Origin: Pseudomonas moraviensis
Lineage (GTDB): Bacteria > Pseudomonadota > Gammaproteobacteria > Pseudomonadales > Pseudomonadaceae
NCBI RefSeq assembly: GCF_900105805.1
Contig: NZ_LT629788.1
Span: 2,232,001-2,296,000 of the forward strand
Length of the DNA: 64,000 nucleotides
Reading direction: 5' to 3'
A model generated the notes under the pieces. That model did no database searches. It saw only the letters and a list, made by a program, of their open reading frames with translations, and was not told the origin of the DNA. This document shows, in pieces, positions 50,053 through 59,346 of the stretch (position 1 is the stretch's first letter; each line of letters starts with the position of its first letter). A program made the translations under genes and the position numbers.

Positions 50053-50267
50053 TGCTTTCTCCTTGCAGATGACGAATCGAATGATGTCGATTCGAGTTGT
50101 CGGGAGGCAAAGGCTAGCACCGGAAACACTATTGAAAATGCGCAATTTTGCGCCTCCAGCAGCGCAAAATTGCGCCCCCATAACGACACGCATTCCGTTA
50201 AATTTTTTCCATCGACTGACCGCAGGATTGAGCTTATCAACCGGCTACTGGGAAAAAAGGAATCAGG

Positions 50268-50660
50268 ATGAAAAAGGAAACATGCGCGTCCTCACTTAAG
50301 GATGTGACTAAACAGACCGGGCAATTGAAACCTTGGCAGATTCAACGCGCGGAGCAGCTGATGCTCGATAACCTGGACGCAGATATTTCAGTGGCAGCTA
50401 TCGCACAGGCCTGTGCGCTATCGCGCAGCCATTTCACCCGTCAGTTCAAAAAGAGCACTCTCGTCTCACCCAAAGAATGGATGCGAGCGCAGCGGATTTT
50501 GCGGGGCAAGCAGTTGCTTCAGACGTCTAGATTGTTGCTTGCGGAGATTGCACTGGAGTGTGGTTTCTTTGATCAATCTCACTTCTGTCGAATATTCGTG
50601 CAAACCGAAGGTGTGACTCCCAGAGCTTGGAAACAGAACAATCAATCGCCTGTGCGGTGA
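50268..50660 (+). CDS. single-domain AraC family regulator
   Basis: 130 residues consisting only of the AraC DNA-binding domain: first HTH near 42-62 (SVAAIAQACALSRSHFTRQF) and second near 90-112 (LLAEIALECGFFDQSHFCRI), ending with the conserved P-x-x-W region (VTPRAWKQ). There is no ligand-binding domain, so activity is probably set by its amount, as with SoxS/MarA-type activators. Divergent from the RidA-like gene by about 215 bp. Confidence 0.88.
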   Translation: MKKETCASSLKDVTKQTGQLKPWQIQRAEQLMLDNLDADISVAAIAQACALSRSHFTRQFKKSTLVSPKEWMRAQRILRGKQLLQTSRLLLAEIALECGFFDQSHFCRIFVQTEGVTPRAWKQNNQSPVR

Positions 50661-50872
50661 TTTGATGAGCCGCATAACGGGGCCAAGTCGTGCCTTCAGG
50701 TTTGAACCTAGGAGGCGGCGCGTGTGAACGGCGCCTTGGTGGAATTGCCGTACCCGACCAACGACGTGAGGCTGACGAAGGCTGCGACCGAAGCGGTCAA
50801 TCGCCGTTTCCGACCTCGGCCAGACAAGCTATCGTATCGAACTCTCGCTTCGTCAAACCCCCAGGAAAGCCA

Positions 50873-51769
50873 ATGCCCAGCTCACTTGTATTGAACGGCC
50901 AGGCTCACCACCTCGACCATTCAGACCCCATAACCCCATGGTGGAGCTTTACCAAAACAGTGTTGGCAGCGACCGCGCTTTCATTGGTACGTGACGGTCT
51001 GATCGAACTGGACGAGCCAGTTCTCAACCAGCCTTTTACGCTGCGTCAGTTGCTGCGGCATGAGGCAGGTCTCGCCGATTATGGCGAGCTGGCTGAATAT
51101 CACGCCGCCGTCGCTGGCAATGAGGATGCATGGCCGGTGATTGAAATGATGCAACGTCTTGAGGGTGCGCGACTTCGATACAGCCCTGGCACCGGATGGC
51201 GTTACTCGAATGTTGGTTACCTTTTCGTCGTGAGACTTATTGAACAGCTCACTGAGCTGACGCTTGAAGAGGCCATCCGCCGACGCGTCTTGACCCCATT
51301 AGGCCTTTCGAGCGTTCGCTTCGCTAAAACGCGGGCCGATTTGAAGGAATGCCAAGGTGGGAATACGTTGAACTACGACCCCGCCTGGGTCTATCACGGC
51401 TTGCTGATTGGCCCCCTCTCGCAAGCGGCGTTATTACTGGATCGGCTCCTCGCCGGCCAACTCCTTCCCTCGACGTTGCTCCAGGCAATGCAGACAGCAC
51501 AACCCTTGGGCGGGCCGATTCCAGGACGTCCATGGATCGCTCCGGGGTACGGCCTTGGTTTGATGCAGGGTTCGATTGAGGGCGGATTGATGCTGAGCGG
51601 ACACACGGGTTGCGGACCCGGCAGTGTCATTGCCGTTTACCGAGTCTGCGATGGCAACGCATCAGCCTGTTGCGCGGGTTTCGAGATGGGAGCCAATGAA
51701 GGTGCCGTTGAAGCCCACGTCGTCCAACGATTGATGCAGGCCTTACGACACGGCGCTGACAACGCCTGA
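50873..51769 (+). CDS. serine beta-lactamase-fold hydrolase (class C / esterase-like)
   Basis: 298 residues from ATG 50873 with AGGAA upstream. The open frame to 50690 lacks a suitable start and reads as non-coding. SxxK is S25-F-T-K28, YxN is Y111-S-N113, and a late HTG occupies the place of KTG. This is the pattern of the beta-lactamase/DD-peptidase-like esterase superfamily. No signal peptide, and the segment before SxxK is very short, so the N-terminus is reduced and the enzyme is probably cytoplasmic. Its 3' end overlaps the convergent LysR gene by 27 bp. The 212-bp gap before it holds nothing I recognise. Confidence 0.78.
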   Translation: MPSSLVLNGQAHHLDHSDPITPWWSFTKTVLAATALSLVRDGLIELDEPVLNQPFTLRQLLRHEAGLADYGELAEYHAAVAGNEDAWPVIEMMQRLEGARLRYSPGTGWRYSNVGYLFVVRLIEQLTELTLEEAIRRRVLTPLGLSSVRFAKTRADLKECQGGNTLNYDPAWVYHGLLIGPLSQAALLLDRLLAGQLLPSTLLQAMQTAQPLGGPIPGRPWIAPGYGLGLMQGSIEGGLMLSGHTGCGPGSVIAVYRVCDGNASACCAGFEMGANEGAVEAHVVQRLMQALRHGADNA

Positions 51770-52675
51770 GTTCTTTGCCGACTGCCGTTCGCCCCGCAAA
51801 AAATCCACAAACGCCCTCAGCGGCGAAGGCATGTGACGGCGTCCGTGGTAGTAAAGAAACGGACCGTCGAAGGCCTGCCACCAGTCCTCGAGGATCCGCA
51901 CCAGTCGACCATCGGAGAGCGGCTCGCGCAGAAAATCCTCGAAGGTATAGATGATGCCCAGCCCGTTGATGGCCGAGCGAACTGTCAAATCGTGGGACGA
52001 CGTCAGCAGTGGCCCTTGAGGCGGGATACGCACGATACGGCCGTCTCGATGAAACTCGAATACGCCGACTTTGCCACTCTCGAACCGATGGCCAAGCAGG
52101 TCATGGCCCGGCAGTTCTTCGGGGTGAGTGGGCGTACCGCGTTCAGCCAGATAGCCCGGGGCGGCGGCTGCAACGAAGCGTTGGCGACGCGGGCCGATGG
52201 GCACGGCGATCATGTCCTTGGCCAGGCTCTCTTCATAGCGCACGCCGGCGTCATACCCGCCAGCGTTGACGTCGACGAAGGTGTTGTCCATGACGACTTC
52301 GACACTGACCCCTGGATAAAGGCGCAGAAAACGCGCCAGCAGGTCGGGCAACAGAAAGCGTGCCACCGGCACTGGCACATTGAGCTTTAGCGTGCCGACC
52401 GGGCGCTGAGCGTCGTCGTCCAGATCGTTGAAAGCGGCGTCGATTTCTTGCAAGGCCGGGCGCAGGCGCTCGAGCAATCGCTCGCCGGCCGCCGTCGGCG
52501 TGACGCTGCGGGTGGTTCGATTGAGCAGGCGCACGCCCAAGTCTCCTTCCAGCCGACGCATGCAGTCGCTCAGCGACGAGGCGGACAAACCGCGCTTCTG
52601 CGCCGCAGCACGAAATCCCCCCGCCTCGACCACCGCAGCAAATATCGACACATCGGTAAGGTTTGGTTTACGCAT
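51743..52675 (-). CDS. LysR-type transcriptional regulator
   Basis: 310 residues from ATG 52675, which has GGAGGGAG upstream; the frame to 52762 is longer than the family needs. HTH near 5-65 (LTDVSIFAAVVEAGGFRAAA, LSASSLSDCMRRLEGDLGVR). Effector domain with SLAKDMIAVPIGPRRQRFVA, near-identical in style to the LysR at 6818-7726, so a paralogue of the same CrgA/DsdC-like subgroup. Divergent from the SDR with a leader sequence, its likely target. Confidence 0.9.
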   Translation of the reverse strand: MRKPNLTDVSIFAAVVEAGGFRAAAQKRGLSASSLSDCMRRLEGDLGVRLLNRTTRSVTPTAAGERLLERLRPALQEIDAAFNDLDDDAQRPVGTLKLNVPVPVARFLLPDLLARFLRLYPGVSVEVVMDNTFVDVNAGGYDAGVRYEESLAKDMIAVPIGPRRQRFVAAAAPGYLAERGTPTHPEELPGHDLLGHRFESGKVGVFEFHRDGRIVRIPPQGPLLTSSHDLTVRSAINGLGIIYTFEDFLREPLSDGRLVRILEDWWQAFDGPFLYYHGRRHMPSPLRAFVDFLRGERQSAKNSGVVSAVS

Positions 52676-52820
52676 GGATGCTCCCTCCGCAGGCGCCTGA
52701 CTGTACGCCATACCGTACGGGCCATCCACCAATGCCCGGCTTATCCTCGCGCATTCGTACACCGATACTGCTCACTCGCCCCGCCAACCGGGAACCTATG
52801 ACGCGAATGAGAACTCCCCG

Positions 52821-53867
52821 ATGATTCATTCACCCGCTACGCCGAGCAATACCGCGACCCAACGCATCCTCAAGGCCGCCCGAACGCTGTTCGCCATTTC
52901 CGCGCTGACCGGCACACTGGCTGCGGAGGCCACTCCCCGAACGGAGCCGAAGCCGGACTGGTCCACCCAGGACATGCCCAGCCAGAAAGGCCGCATCGTA
53001 CTGGTCACCGGGGGGACCAGCGGCATGGGCTATGAGGACGCGCTGGCCTTGGTGGGAGCCGGTGCCGAGGTGATCATCGCCGCACGCAACGCCGAGCGCG
53101 GCCGCGAAGCGATCGCAAACATCAAGCAAGCCGTGCCCGAGGCGCGAGTGCAATTCGAAACCCTGGATCTTGCCAATCTGCAATCGGTGCGCGATCTCGC
53201 CAACCGTTTGCAAGGGCGCCTGCCAAGGCTCGACGTGCTGATCAACAACGCCGCGATCATGTCGCCGCCGGTTCGAGGCGTTTCGGCCGACGGCTACGAG
53301 ATGCAGCTGGCGACCAATTACCTGGGGCATTTCGCCCTGACCGGCCTGCTGATGCCCCTGCTACGCAAAAGCGACGATGCTCGGGTGGTCAGCCTGTCGA
53401 GCATCGCCGCAGGGCGCGCAGTCCTGAACTTCGATGACCTGCAGGCTGAGCGCGCTTACGACCCTTTCGCCAGCTACAGCCAATCGAAACTGGCGATACT
53501 CAAGTGGAGTATCGAGCTGCAGCAACGCAGCGACGCCGCCGGTTGGGGAATACGCAGCATCGCCGCGCACCCCGGTGTTGCCGTGACCGAGCTGATCGCT
53601 CGCGGGCCTGGCCTGGACAGCGAATTCGGCAAACAATGGGCTTTAGAGCGGGACAGGTATCATTCCGCAGCGCAGGGCGCGCTGCCGACGTTGTATGCGG
53701 CGACGGCGCTGGAGGCCGTCGGCGGCGCCTACTATGGGCCCACCGGAGACAACGAGAAGCGCGGGCCGCTGGGCTTTGCCAGGATGCCACCGGCCGCTGC
53801 CGATCGCTCGAATTCGGACACACTGTGGCAACTCTCCGAGCGACTGACCGGCGTCACTTACCGCTGA
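52821..53867 (+). CDS. short-chain dehydrogenase with N-terminal signal-like leader
   Basis: 348 residues. Residues ~13-37 form a hydrophobic leader (RILKAARTLFAISALTGTLA) ending AAEA, followed by a linker and the SDR core: TGGTSGMG at 63-70, NNAA at 142-145, Ser193-194, Tyr219 and Lys223 (YSQSK). The core resembles retinol-dehydrogenase/WW-oxidoreductase-like SDRs. An exported SDR is unusual, since NAD(P) is cytoplasmic. The leader may be a membrane anchor instead. Divergent from a LysR regulator and 58 bp ahead of the nucleotide-exchange-type MFS. Confidence 0.85.
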   Translation: MIHSPATPSNTATQRILKAARTLFAISALTGTLAAEATPRTEPKPDWSTQDMPSQKGRIVLVTGGTSGMGYEDALALVGAGAEVIIAARNAERGREAIANIKQAVPEARVQFETLDLANLQSVRDLANRLQGRLPRLDVLINNAAIMSPPVRGVSADGYEMQLATNYLGHFALTGLLMPLLRKSDDARVVSLSSIAAGRAVLNFDDLQAERAYDPFASYSQSKLAILKWSIELQQRSDAAGWGIRSIAAHPGVAVTELIARGPGLDSEFGKQWALERDRYHSAAQGALPTLYAATALEAVGGAYYGPTGDNEKRGPLGFARMPPAAADRSNSDTLWQLSERLTGVTYR

Positions 53868-53925
53868 CTGCGCCGGCACGGCCAAGCCCCGTGCCATTGC
53901 CCCGCCACTCCTACAGGAGCGCAAC

Positions 53926-55236
53926 ATGGATACGTCTCTTCTCGCCCACCGCGCCGGCGCCATCATCAATGCCGAGGCGCACGAGCTGCGCCCTGCGCTC
54001 CATGGCTTTCTGCTGTTCGTTTGCCTGTTCGCCGGCTATTTCATGCTCCGCCCGATCCGCGAATCGATGGGCATCACTGCCGGCGTCGAGAACTTGCAGT
54101 GGCTGTTCACCGCGACCTTCCTGGTCATGCTGGCGGCCGTTCCGCTGTTCGCCTGGCTCAGCGCACGCGTGCCGCGCCTGCATTTCGTGGACTGGGTGTA
54201 CGGATTTTTCTGCGCCAACCTGTTGTTGTTCGCCGTCTTGTTCCTGGGTGAGGACAGCCCGTGGCTGGCGCGCGTGTTTTACGTCTGGATATCGGTCTAC
54301 AACCTGTTTGTCGTATCGGTCGCCTGGAGCCTGATGGCCGACGTGTTCGACAGTGCCCAGGCCAAACGCCTGTTCGCTTTCATCGCAGCGGGCGCCAGCG
54401 TCGGCGGTCTGAGTGGTCCTGCGCTGAGCGCGTTGCTGATCGGGCCGCTGGGTGAGTCCGGCCTGATGCTGCTGGCCGCTGTTTTGCTCGGCGCTGCGAT
54501 GTTGTTCAAGCGCAGGCTGATGCACTGGCGTGAACGGGGTGGCGCAGGACGCCCCGATGCCGCGCCGAGCGAAAGCCCCCGCAGGCCGTTGCCGGGTAAT
54601 CCGTTCAGCGGTACGACGGCCGTTTTGAAATCACCCTATCTGATCGGTATTTGCGGCTTTGTGGTGCTGTTGGCGACAGTCTCCACCTTCCTTTACTTCG
54701 AGCAGGCACGTGTCGTCGCCGAACACTTCCCGGACCGCGAGGCGCAGGTGCGGGTATTCGGCATCATCGACTTTGTCGTGCAAGCGGGCGCCCTGCTCTG
54801 CCAGCTGTTCATCACTGGACGCCTCGCCCAAAAGCTCGGCGTCGGCGTGCTGTTGGCCATGGTGCCGCTGGTCATGTGCGCAGGGTTCATCGGCCTGATT
54901 TTTGCGCCCAGCTTCGGCCTGATCGCCGCGCTGATGATCGTGCGTCGCATCGGAGAGTACGCCTTCGTGCGCCCAGGCCGGGAGATGCTGTTTGCCCCGC
55001 TCGATGCCGAAAGCAAGTACAAGGCGAAGAACGTCATCGACACCGTGGTCTACCGCGCCGGCGACGCCATCAGTGCCTGGGCGAAAAGCGCGCTGGACGC
55101 CCTCGGCCAAGGTGCAGGCATGGCAGCGCTGGTCGGCGCGCTGTGTGCACTGCTATGGGGTCTGCTGGGTTGGCGGCTCGGCGACCGGGCGGACCGACAA
55201 TCCAGTGCGTCGGCAGCGCGGCAAACCCCCGCGTAA
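53926..55236 (+). CDS. NTP/NDP-exchange-type MFS membrane protein
   Basis: 436 residues with about 12 TM segments and RBS AGGAG before the ATG. FAGYFMLRPIRESMGITAGV near 36-55 and FVRPGREMLFAPLDAESKYK near 347-366, then AKNVIDTVVYRAGDA, are the conserved blocks of the bacterial TlcC/AAA-transporter-like branch found in free-living bacteria. In obligate intracellular bacteria relatives swap ATP for ADP. What free-living members move is not known. It follows the SDR on the same strand and may be co-transcribed. Confidence 0.85.
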   Translation: MDTSLLAHRAGAIINAEAHELRPALHGFLLFVCLFAGYFMLRPIRESMGITAGVENLQWLFTATFLVMLAAVPLFAWLSARVPRLHFVDWVYGFFCANLLLFAVLFLGEDSPWLARVFYVWISVYNLFVVSVAWSLMADVFDSAQAKRLFAFIAAGASVGGLSGPALSALLIGPLGESGLMLLAAVLLGAAMLFKRRLMHWRERGGAGRPDAAPSESPRRPLPGNPFSGTTAVLKSPYLIGICGFVVLLATVSTFLYFEQARVVAEHFPDREAQVRVFGIIDFVVQAGALLCQLFITGRLAQKLGVGVLLAMVPLVMCAGFIGLIFAPSFGLIAALMIVRRIGEYAFVRPGREMLFAPLDAESKYKAKNVIDTVVYRAGDAISAWAKSALDALGQGAGMAALVGALCALLWGLLGWRLGDRADRQSSASAARQTPA

Positions 55237-55401
55237 CGCAGTCAAGTCGACAGATAAGGATTTTTCTCGAAAATATTAGCCGTTCAGCTAGCCCGGCTCC
55301 GCAGATTGACTGACGGTTGACCGCTTCACCAGGGAACTGCCGGTGCCAGGCATCGTCCGAGCTTAAGCGTTTAAGCAAACTGCTCGCCACGAGGTTTCCG
55401 T

Positions 55402-56304
55402 TTGAAAGCTGCCATCGTCAAAAAATACCGTCTGATCATCAAGACCCTCGGCTACGTGGGCTGGTCCTTGTTCTGGTTGCTGCTCTGGGACATCGCCGTC
55501 ACCGTGGATTTCATGCTGTTTCTCAACGCCAAGCTGAATCTGCCGCTGATGCCGCTGACCTTGCTCGGTTCAGCGTTGATCGTGTTGATCAGTTTTCGCA
55601 ACAGCAGTGCCTACAACCGCTGGTGGGAAGCCCGAACGCTGTGGGGCTCGATGATCAACAATTCCCGCAGCTTCGCCCGGCAGGTGCTGACGCTGCTGGA
55701 CGATGCGGGTGGCGAGGTGAATCCGGTCAAATCCACGCTGTTGCGCCGCCACGTCGCTTACGTCAATTGCCTTGCCGCGCATCTGCAAGGTCAGCCTTGT
55801 CCTGACGAGGTGCGGGCGTTTATTCCCGCCGAAGAGTTTGCCCGCAGTGGCACAACCAATAACTTTGCCAACGATATCCTCACCGGCTCGGCGACGTTAC
55901 TCGCCAAGGAATACAAGGCCGGGCATCTGGACAGTATTCGCCTGGCGCGACTTGAGTCGACGCTGGTGGACCTGTCCAACAGCCAGGGCGGCATGGAGCG
56001 GATCGCCAACACGCCGCTGCCCTACCCTTACGTGTATTTTCCACGGCTGTTCATTTCGCTGTTCTGCCTGATCGTACCGGTGGGACTGGTTGAATCTTTG
56101 GGCTGGTTCACGCCCCTGGCGTCGACCGTGGTCGGGTTCATGCTGCTGGCCATCGAACGCATCGGCACCGATCTGCAAAGCCCGTTCCGCCACAGCGAAC
56201 ACCAGATTCAAATGGAAGCGCTGTGCGAAACCATTGAAAAGAACTTGCAGTCGATGCAGCGTGATTCCTTGGGTGATGTGCGCAGGCTTGAAGAGCCCGC
56301 TTGA
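55402..56304 (+). CDS. bestrophin-family (UPF0187/YneE-like) ion channel
   Basis: 300 residues. TTG start with GAGG about 8 bp upstream; a downstream ATG would cut the first TM helix. TM segments near 17-38 and 44-65, then the family signature SFRNSSAYNRWWEARTLWGS near 64-83, and two further TM segments near 215-250. Bacterial bestrophins form pentameric ion channels in the inner membrane. Ends with a charged helical tail (HSEHQIQMEALCETIEKNLQ). No operon partner. Confidence 0.9.
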   Translation: MKAAIVKKYRLIIKTLGYVGWSLFWLLLWDIAVTVDFMLFLNAKLNLPLMPLTLLGSALIVLISFRNSSAYNRWWEARTLWGSMINNSRSFARQVLTLLDDAGGEVNPVKSTLLRRHVAYVNCLAAHLQGQPCPDEVRAFIPAEEFARSGTTNNFANDILTGSATLLAKEYKAGHLDSIRLARLESTLVDLSNSQGGMERIANTPLPYPYVYFPRLFISLFCLIVPVGLVESLGWFTPLASTVVGFMLLAIERIGTDLQSPFRHSEHQIQMEALCETIEKNLQSMQRDSLGDVRRLEEPA

Positions 56305-56347
56305 GGCGCTGCTTTAGCCGCAGCGCTTTTCATCGGATGCAGAGCGA

Positions 56348-56647
56348 TTATTGATAAGTGTCCGCCTCCTCGGCGGGGTAAAACTCACCCTGCTTGCCCA
56401 GTTCTTCCAGTCGTTCGCGCGCGATCACTTCAACGCGAGCCACTGCGGCCTGATCGTCAGGATCCACCAGTTGCAAACACAGGCGTTGGACATTCTGATC
56501 ATGAGTACCCTCGCTGAGCATTTCGTGGGTGAAGACCTGTTCAGCACGCCATAGGCATAACTGGGTATGAGTTCCGCCGAGCCATATCTCGTTGATTGAT
56601 CCCAGATCAGTGGTAGCCAGTTGATCCACGGTAATTGTCTTATCCAT
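56348..56647 (-). CDS. small hypothetical protein
   Basis: 99 residues from ATG 56647 (MDKTITVDQLATTDLGSINE); the longer frame to 56755 has an Arg/Ser-rich N-terminus that looks non-coding. Acidic, with no signal or TM segment, and a beta-rich core (EIWLGGTHTQLCLWRAEQVF) then a helix (AVARVEVIARERLEELGKQG). Not recognised. Divergent from the left-handed beta-helix gene. Confidence 0.6.
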   Translation of the reverse strand: MDKTITVDQLATTDLGSINEIWLGGTHTQLCLWRAEQVFTHEMLSEGTHDQNVQRLCLQLVDPDDQAAVARVEVIARERLEELGKQGEFYPAEEADTYQ

Positions 56648-56777
56648 TGCGTCGTACCTGAAGAATGCTCGTAAACAGGTACGACTGGCAGGCACAGCGT
56701 GTCGTTCCAACAGTCGACAGTTTGAGCGCGCCGATGATGTTGCAGCAGATCGCATACCAATCTCACTTGTTCGGAAG

Positions 56778-57395
56778 ATGCTTATGAAATCAGCAAAAAT
56801 CGACGACTACATCGCCAGTTGGCCTTTACTGGGCGTCGGCTCGACTGCCCCTTGGGCGGTGACTCAGGACTGCGAGAGCCGAATCCTCGCATTGCTTGAA
56901 ACGCTCGGCGCCGGCTACCGGCGTCAAGGCAATTGTGCCGTTCATGAAACCGCCATCGTTGAGCAAGGCGCCGTTCTCAAAGGCGCAATCATCATCGGCG
57001 AAGGCTGTTTTGTAGCCGCGGGCGCTTATCTTCGTGGTGGTGTGTATCTCGGCAGAAACTGCATCGTTGGCCCCAGCTGCGAGCTGAAAAGTACTTTCGT
57101 GCTCGATGGCAGCAAACTTGCCCACTTCAACTTCGTCGGCGACTCAGTGATTGGCGAAGCGGTGAATATTGAAGCCGGCGCGATCATTGCCAACTACCGG
57201 AACGAACTGGATGGGGCTGATATCAAGATCCGTCACGAAGATCAGGTGATCGAAACAGGCGTCAGCAAGTTCGGAGCGCTGGTGGGTGACGGCTGCAAGG
57301 TTGGCGCAAATGCCGTGATCGCTCCTGGAGCTTTGTTGCGGCCCCACACACGTGTGCCTCGTCTGGGATTGATTGATCAGTTTGCTTACGATTAA
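56778..57395 (+). CDS. left-handed beta-helix (hexapeptide) acyltransferase-like protein
   Basis: 205 residues (ATG at 56784 also possible). After a helical start (residues 1-45) come imperfect hexapeptide repeats: HETAIVEQGAVLKGAIIIGE, GCFVAAGAYLRGGVYLGRNC, VGPSCELKSTFVLDGSKLAH, GDSVIGEAVNIEAGAIIANY, GALVGDGCKVGANAVIAPGA. It looks like the C-terminal half of a GlmU-type enzyme, without the nucleotidyltransferase half. Likely a trimeric acetyl- or acyltransferase acting on a sugar or small molecule; the acceptor is unknown. Followed by a shared terminator. Confidence 0.83.
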   Translation: MLMKSAKIDDYIASWPLLGVGSTAPWAVTQDCESRILALLETLGAGYRRQGNCAVHETAIVEQGAVLKGAIIIGEGCFVAAGAYLRGGVYLGRNCIVGPSCELKSTFVLDGSKLAHFNFVGDSVIGEAVNIEAGAIIANYRNELDGADIKIRHEDQVIETGVSKFGALVGDGCKVGANAVIAPGALLRPHTRVPRLGLIDQFAYD

Positions 57396-57465
57396 AACGA
57401 AATGTGTACTCAGGAACTGAATCGCCGTCGCGCGGGGCTGCCCAACTCAGCCAATCTCCCATACG

Positions 57466-57491
57466 AAAAAGCCCGCAAAGCGGGCTTCTTC
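57466..57491. terminator. bidirectional Rho-independent terminator
   Basis: GCCCGC-AAA-GCGGGC (57471-57485), flanked by AAAAA on the left and TTCTT on the right, lies between two convergent genes. The minus strand gives a run of T after the hairpin, and the plus strand a T-rich tail. Confidence 0.85.
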
Positions 57492-57513
57492 AGGCATCGA
57501 CCAAGCATGCCGC

Positions 57514-57969
57514 TTACTTGTTCCTCAACAACACATAAGTCTCACCGCCCTTGCGGTCATGCTGAAGAATGAAGTTGTTGTCCTGGATACGCACCTTTGA
57601 CGGCACACGATCAGCAACCGGCGTTTGCGAGTAAATCTGCGCGGCACTCAGCAATTGTCGGGTCAGGCTGTCATCCGACTGACTGGCAGTGGCGACGACG
57701 CATTCCTTTTCGGAGAGTTGCACGGAAAGATTTTTGTCTGCGGTGAAGCCGATGCGCGTGAAGCCCATGTCCACAAGCTCGGTGATGCCGTTCCTCTTGG
57801 CCGCTTCAGCCGAGCCGGCGAACGACGGGGCGGTTTTCAGACAAATGTCGATAAAAGCTTCAATCGCTTTGGAGGTGACAGGTGTCGGTGCGGTTGGCGT
57901 TGCAGTGGTGCAGCTGGCGAGCACGAACAGGCTGGACAAAGCCAGTGTGCGGAACAACGTATTGGACAT
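57514..57969 (-). CDS. hypothetical lipoprotein
   Basis: 151 residues with lipobox VLASC (Cys20) after MSNTLFRTLALSSLF. A Thr/Pro linker (TTATPTAPTPVTS) precedes a globular part with two Cys (IDICLK and EKECVV) that may form a disulphide. Pattern KAIEAFIDICLKTAPSFAGS resembles an uncharacterised lipoprotein family seen in Pseudomonas and Acinetobacter (NMCC_0638-like), but I hold this loosely. Convergent with the beta-helix gene through a shared terminator. Confidence 0.72.
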   Translation of the reverse strand: MSNTLFRTLALSSLFVLASCTTATPTAPTPVTSKAIEAFIDICLKTAPSFAGSAEAAKRNGITELVDMGFTRIGFTADKNLSVQLSEKECVVATASQSDDSLTRQLLSAAQIYSQTPVADRVPSKVRIQDNNFILQHDRKGGETYVLLRNK

Positions 57970-58085
57970 GACGCGGGAATCCTTCCATTTGAAATTCGCA
58001 ATGCAGCCGTCTGGCTGAAACCGCCGGAACAGGCGGCGTGCATGATAAATGAAAAACGCGATACCAGGCTGGCCACCCCTGCAGC

Positions 58086-59189
58086 TTACTGTTCGCTTGT
58101 CAGATCACCTTTGAGTCCCCTGAGACCCGACGGGCTTGAATAGAGGGTCTCCAGAGCCGATATCTCAGCCAGTTGCTGCGGCGAAAGTGTTTTCTCTTCT
58201 TTCTCAAGCTGCTCGCGCATGGGGTCTGCAATATCGCTCGGCAGCGTCTGTTTAAGCGCCACACGCAACAATCCGCAAGCCTTGAGCTTGTTACGGCTGA
58301 CGCCCTGCCCATTATCGAAATGAACGGCGAGAGTAATCTGCGCCACAGCGTGACCTTGAACCGCCGCCTGCAACAGCCAGTGATTGGCAAGTGGATAGTT
58401 CACCGGTACATCCCCGCCACTGCTATAGAGATAGCCGAGGACGTACTGGGCGTTGACCCGACCCTGATCGGCGGCACGGGTATACCAACGCAATGCGGTG
58501 GGTACGTCTTTAGGAGTACCAGTGCCTTGTAAAGTGACCGCCCCCAATAATTCAAATGCAAAGCTATCGCCAGCATTGGCCGCTTGGGTGAGCAATTTGA
58601 CGGCGTGTTGAGGGTCGGCTGGAATTCCTTTACCGGAAAAATAGAGTGTGCCTAATAGCGTCAGAGCCTCGGCATCTCCATGATCGGCTGCCTTGCTAGC
58701 CCATTTGAACGCCTGTTGGTCGTTTGCCTCAACGCCGTAACCTTTGTCATAAAAGATAGCGAGTTGTCGTTGAGCCTTGGTATGACCTTGTTCTGCTGCC
58801 TTGCTGAACCATTGCGCACCTTTGACAAAATCACTGGCCACCTCTCCACCCGCGATGCTTGCGACCCCCATGTAATATTGTGCGTCGGCGTATCCCTGAT
58901 CGGCCGACTCAGTTATCCATTGCAGACCTTTTGGTCGATCAACTTCGACGCCTCGACCGTAATATTCAATGATGCCAATCTTGTATTGCGCAACGGGGTC
59001 GCCTTTTTCTGCAGCGCTCAAGTACCAGTCTGCGGCTTTGCCAGGGTTGCGGCTGACTATCAGCCCCTCCTCATAGGCTGAGGCGATCAAGGCAGTAAGG
59101 CTATAAGGGCTTCGCCATAGTGCGATCACGAAGGTAACAAGAAGAAAGGCCAAGAGGCTGAGGCATAGAGCAATCGAGAGCTTGCGCAA
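58086..59189 (-). CDS. Sel1-repeat (SLR) protein
   Basis: 367 residues. An N-terminal hydrophobic segment at 5-25 (SIALCLSLLAFLLVTFVIAL) serves as signal anchor, then eight Sel1-like repeats of 36 residues from about 38 to 325. The pattern is xxLGxxYxxGxGVxxDxxKAxxWxxKAAxxGxxxAQ. Such alpha-solenoids act as binding scaffolds, often at the periplasmic face. The C-terminal ~45 residues are charged and helical. No operon partner; the 157-bp gap before the methyltransferase gene has nothing visible. Partner unknown. Confidence 0.88.
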   Translation of the reverse strand: MRKLSIALCLSLLAFLLVTFVIALWRSPYSLTALIASAYEEGLIVSRNPGKAADWYLSAAEKGDPVAQYKIGIIEYYGRGVEVDRPKGLQWITESADQGYADAQYYMGVASIAGGEVASDFVKGAQWFSKAAEQGHTKAQRQLAIFYDKGYGVEANDQQAFKWASKAADHGDAEALTLLGTLYFSGKGIPADPQHAVKLLTQAANAGDSFAFELLGAVTLQGTGTPKDVPTALRWYTRAADQGRVNAQYVLGYLYSSGGDVPVNYPLANHWLLQAAVQGHAVAQITLAVHFDNGQGVSRNKLKACGLLRVALKQTLPSDIADPMREQLEKEEKTLSPQQLAEISALETLYSSPSGLRGLKGDLTSEQ

Positions 59190-59346
59190 TTTTGAATCCG
59201 TTCATGAATGGGAGGACAACGCTCGGGGCCGAGTCGCCCGACAGGTTATCGCCAGTTTCATGATTAGCTTTATGACATCGCCTTTACAAAGTGCCAATTA
59301 CTCTCGCCGACTGCCGCTCTTCGTATCAGATAAAAAAAGACCGAAG

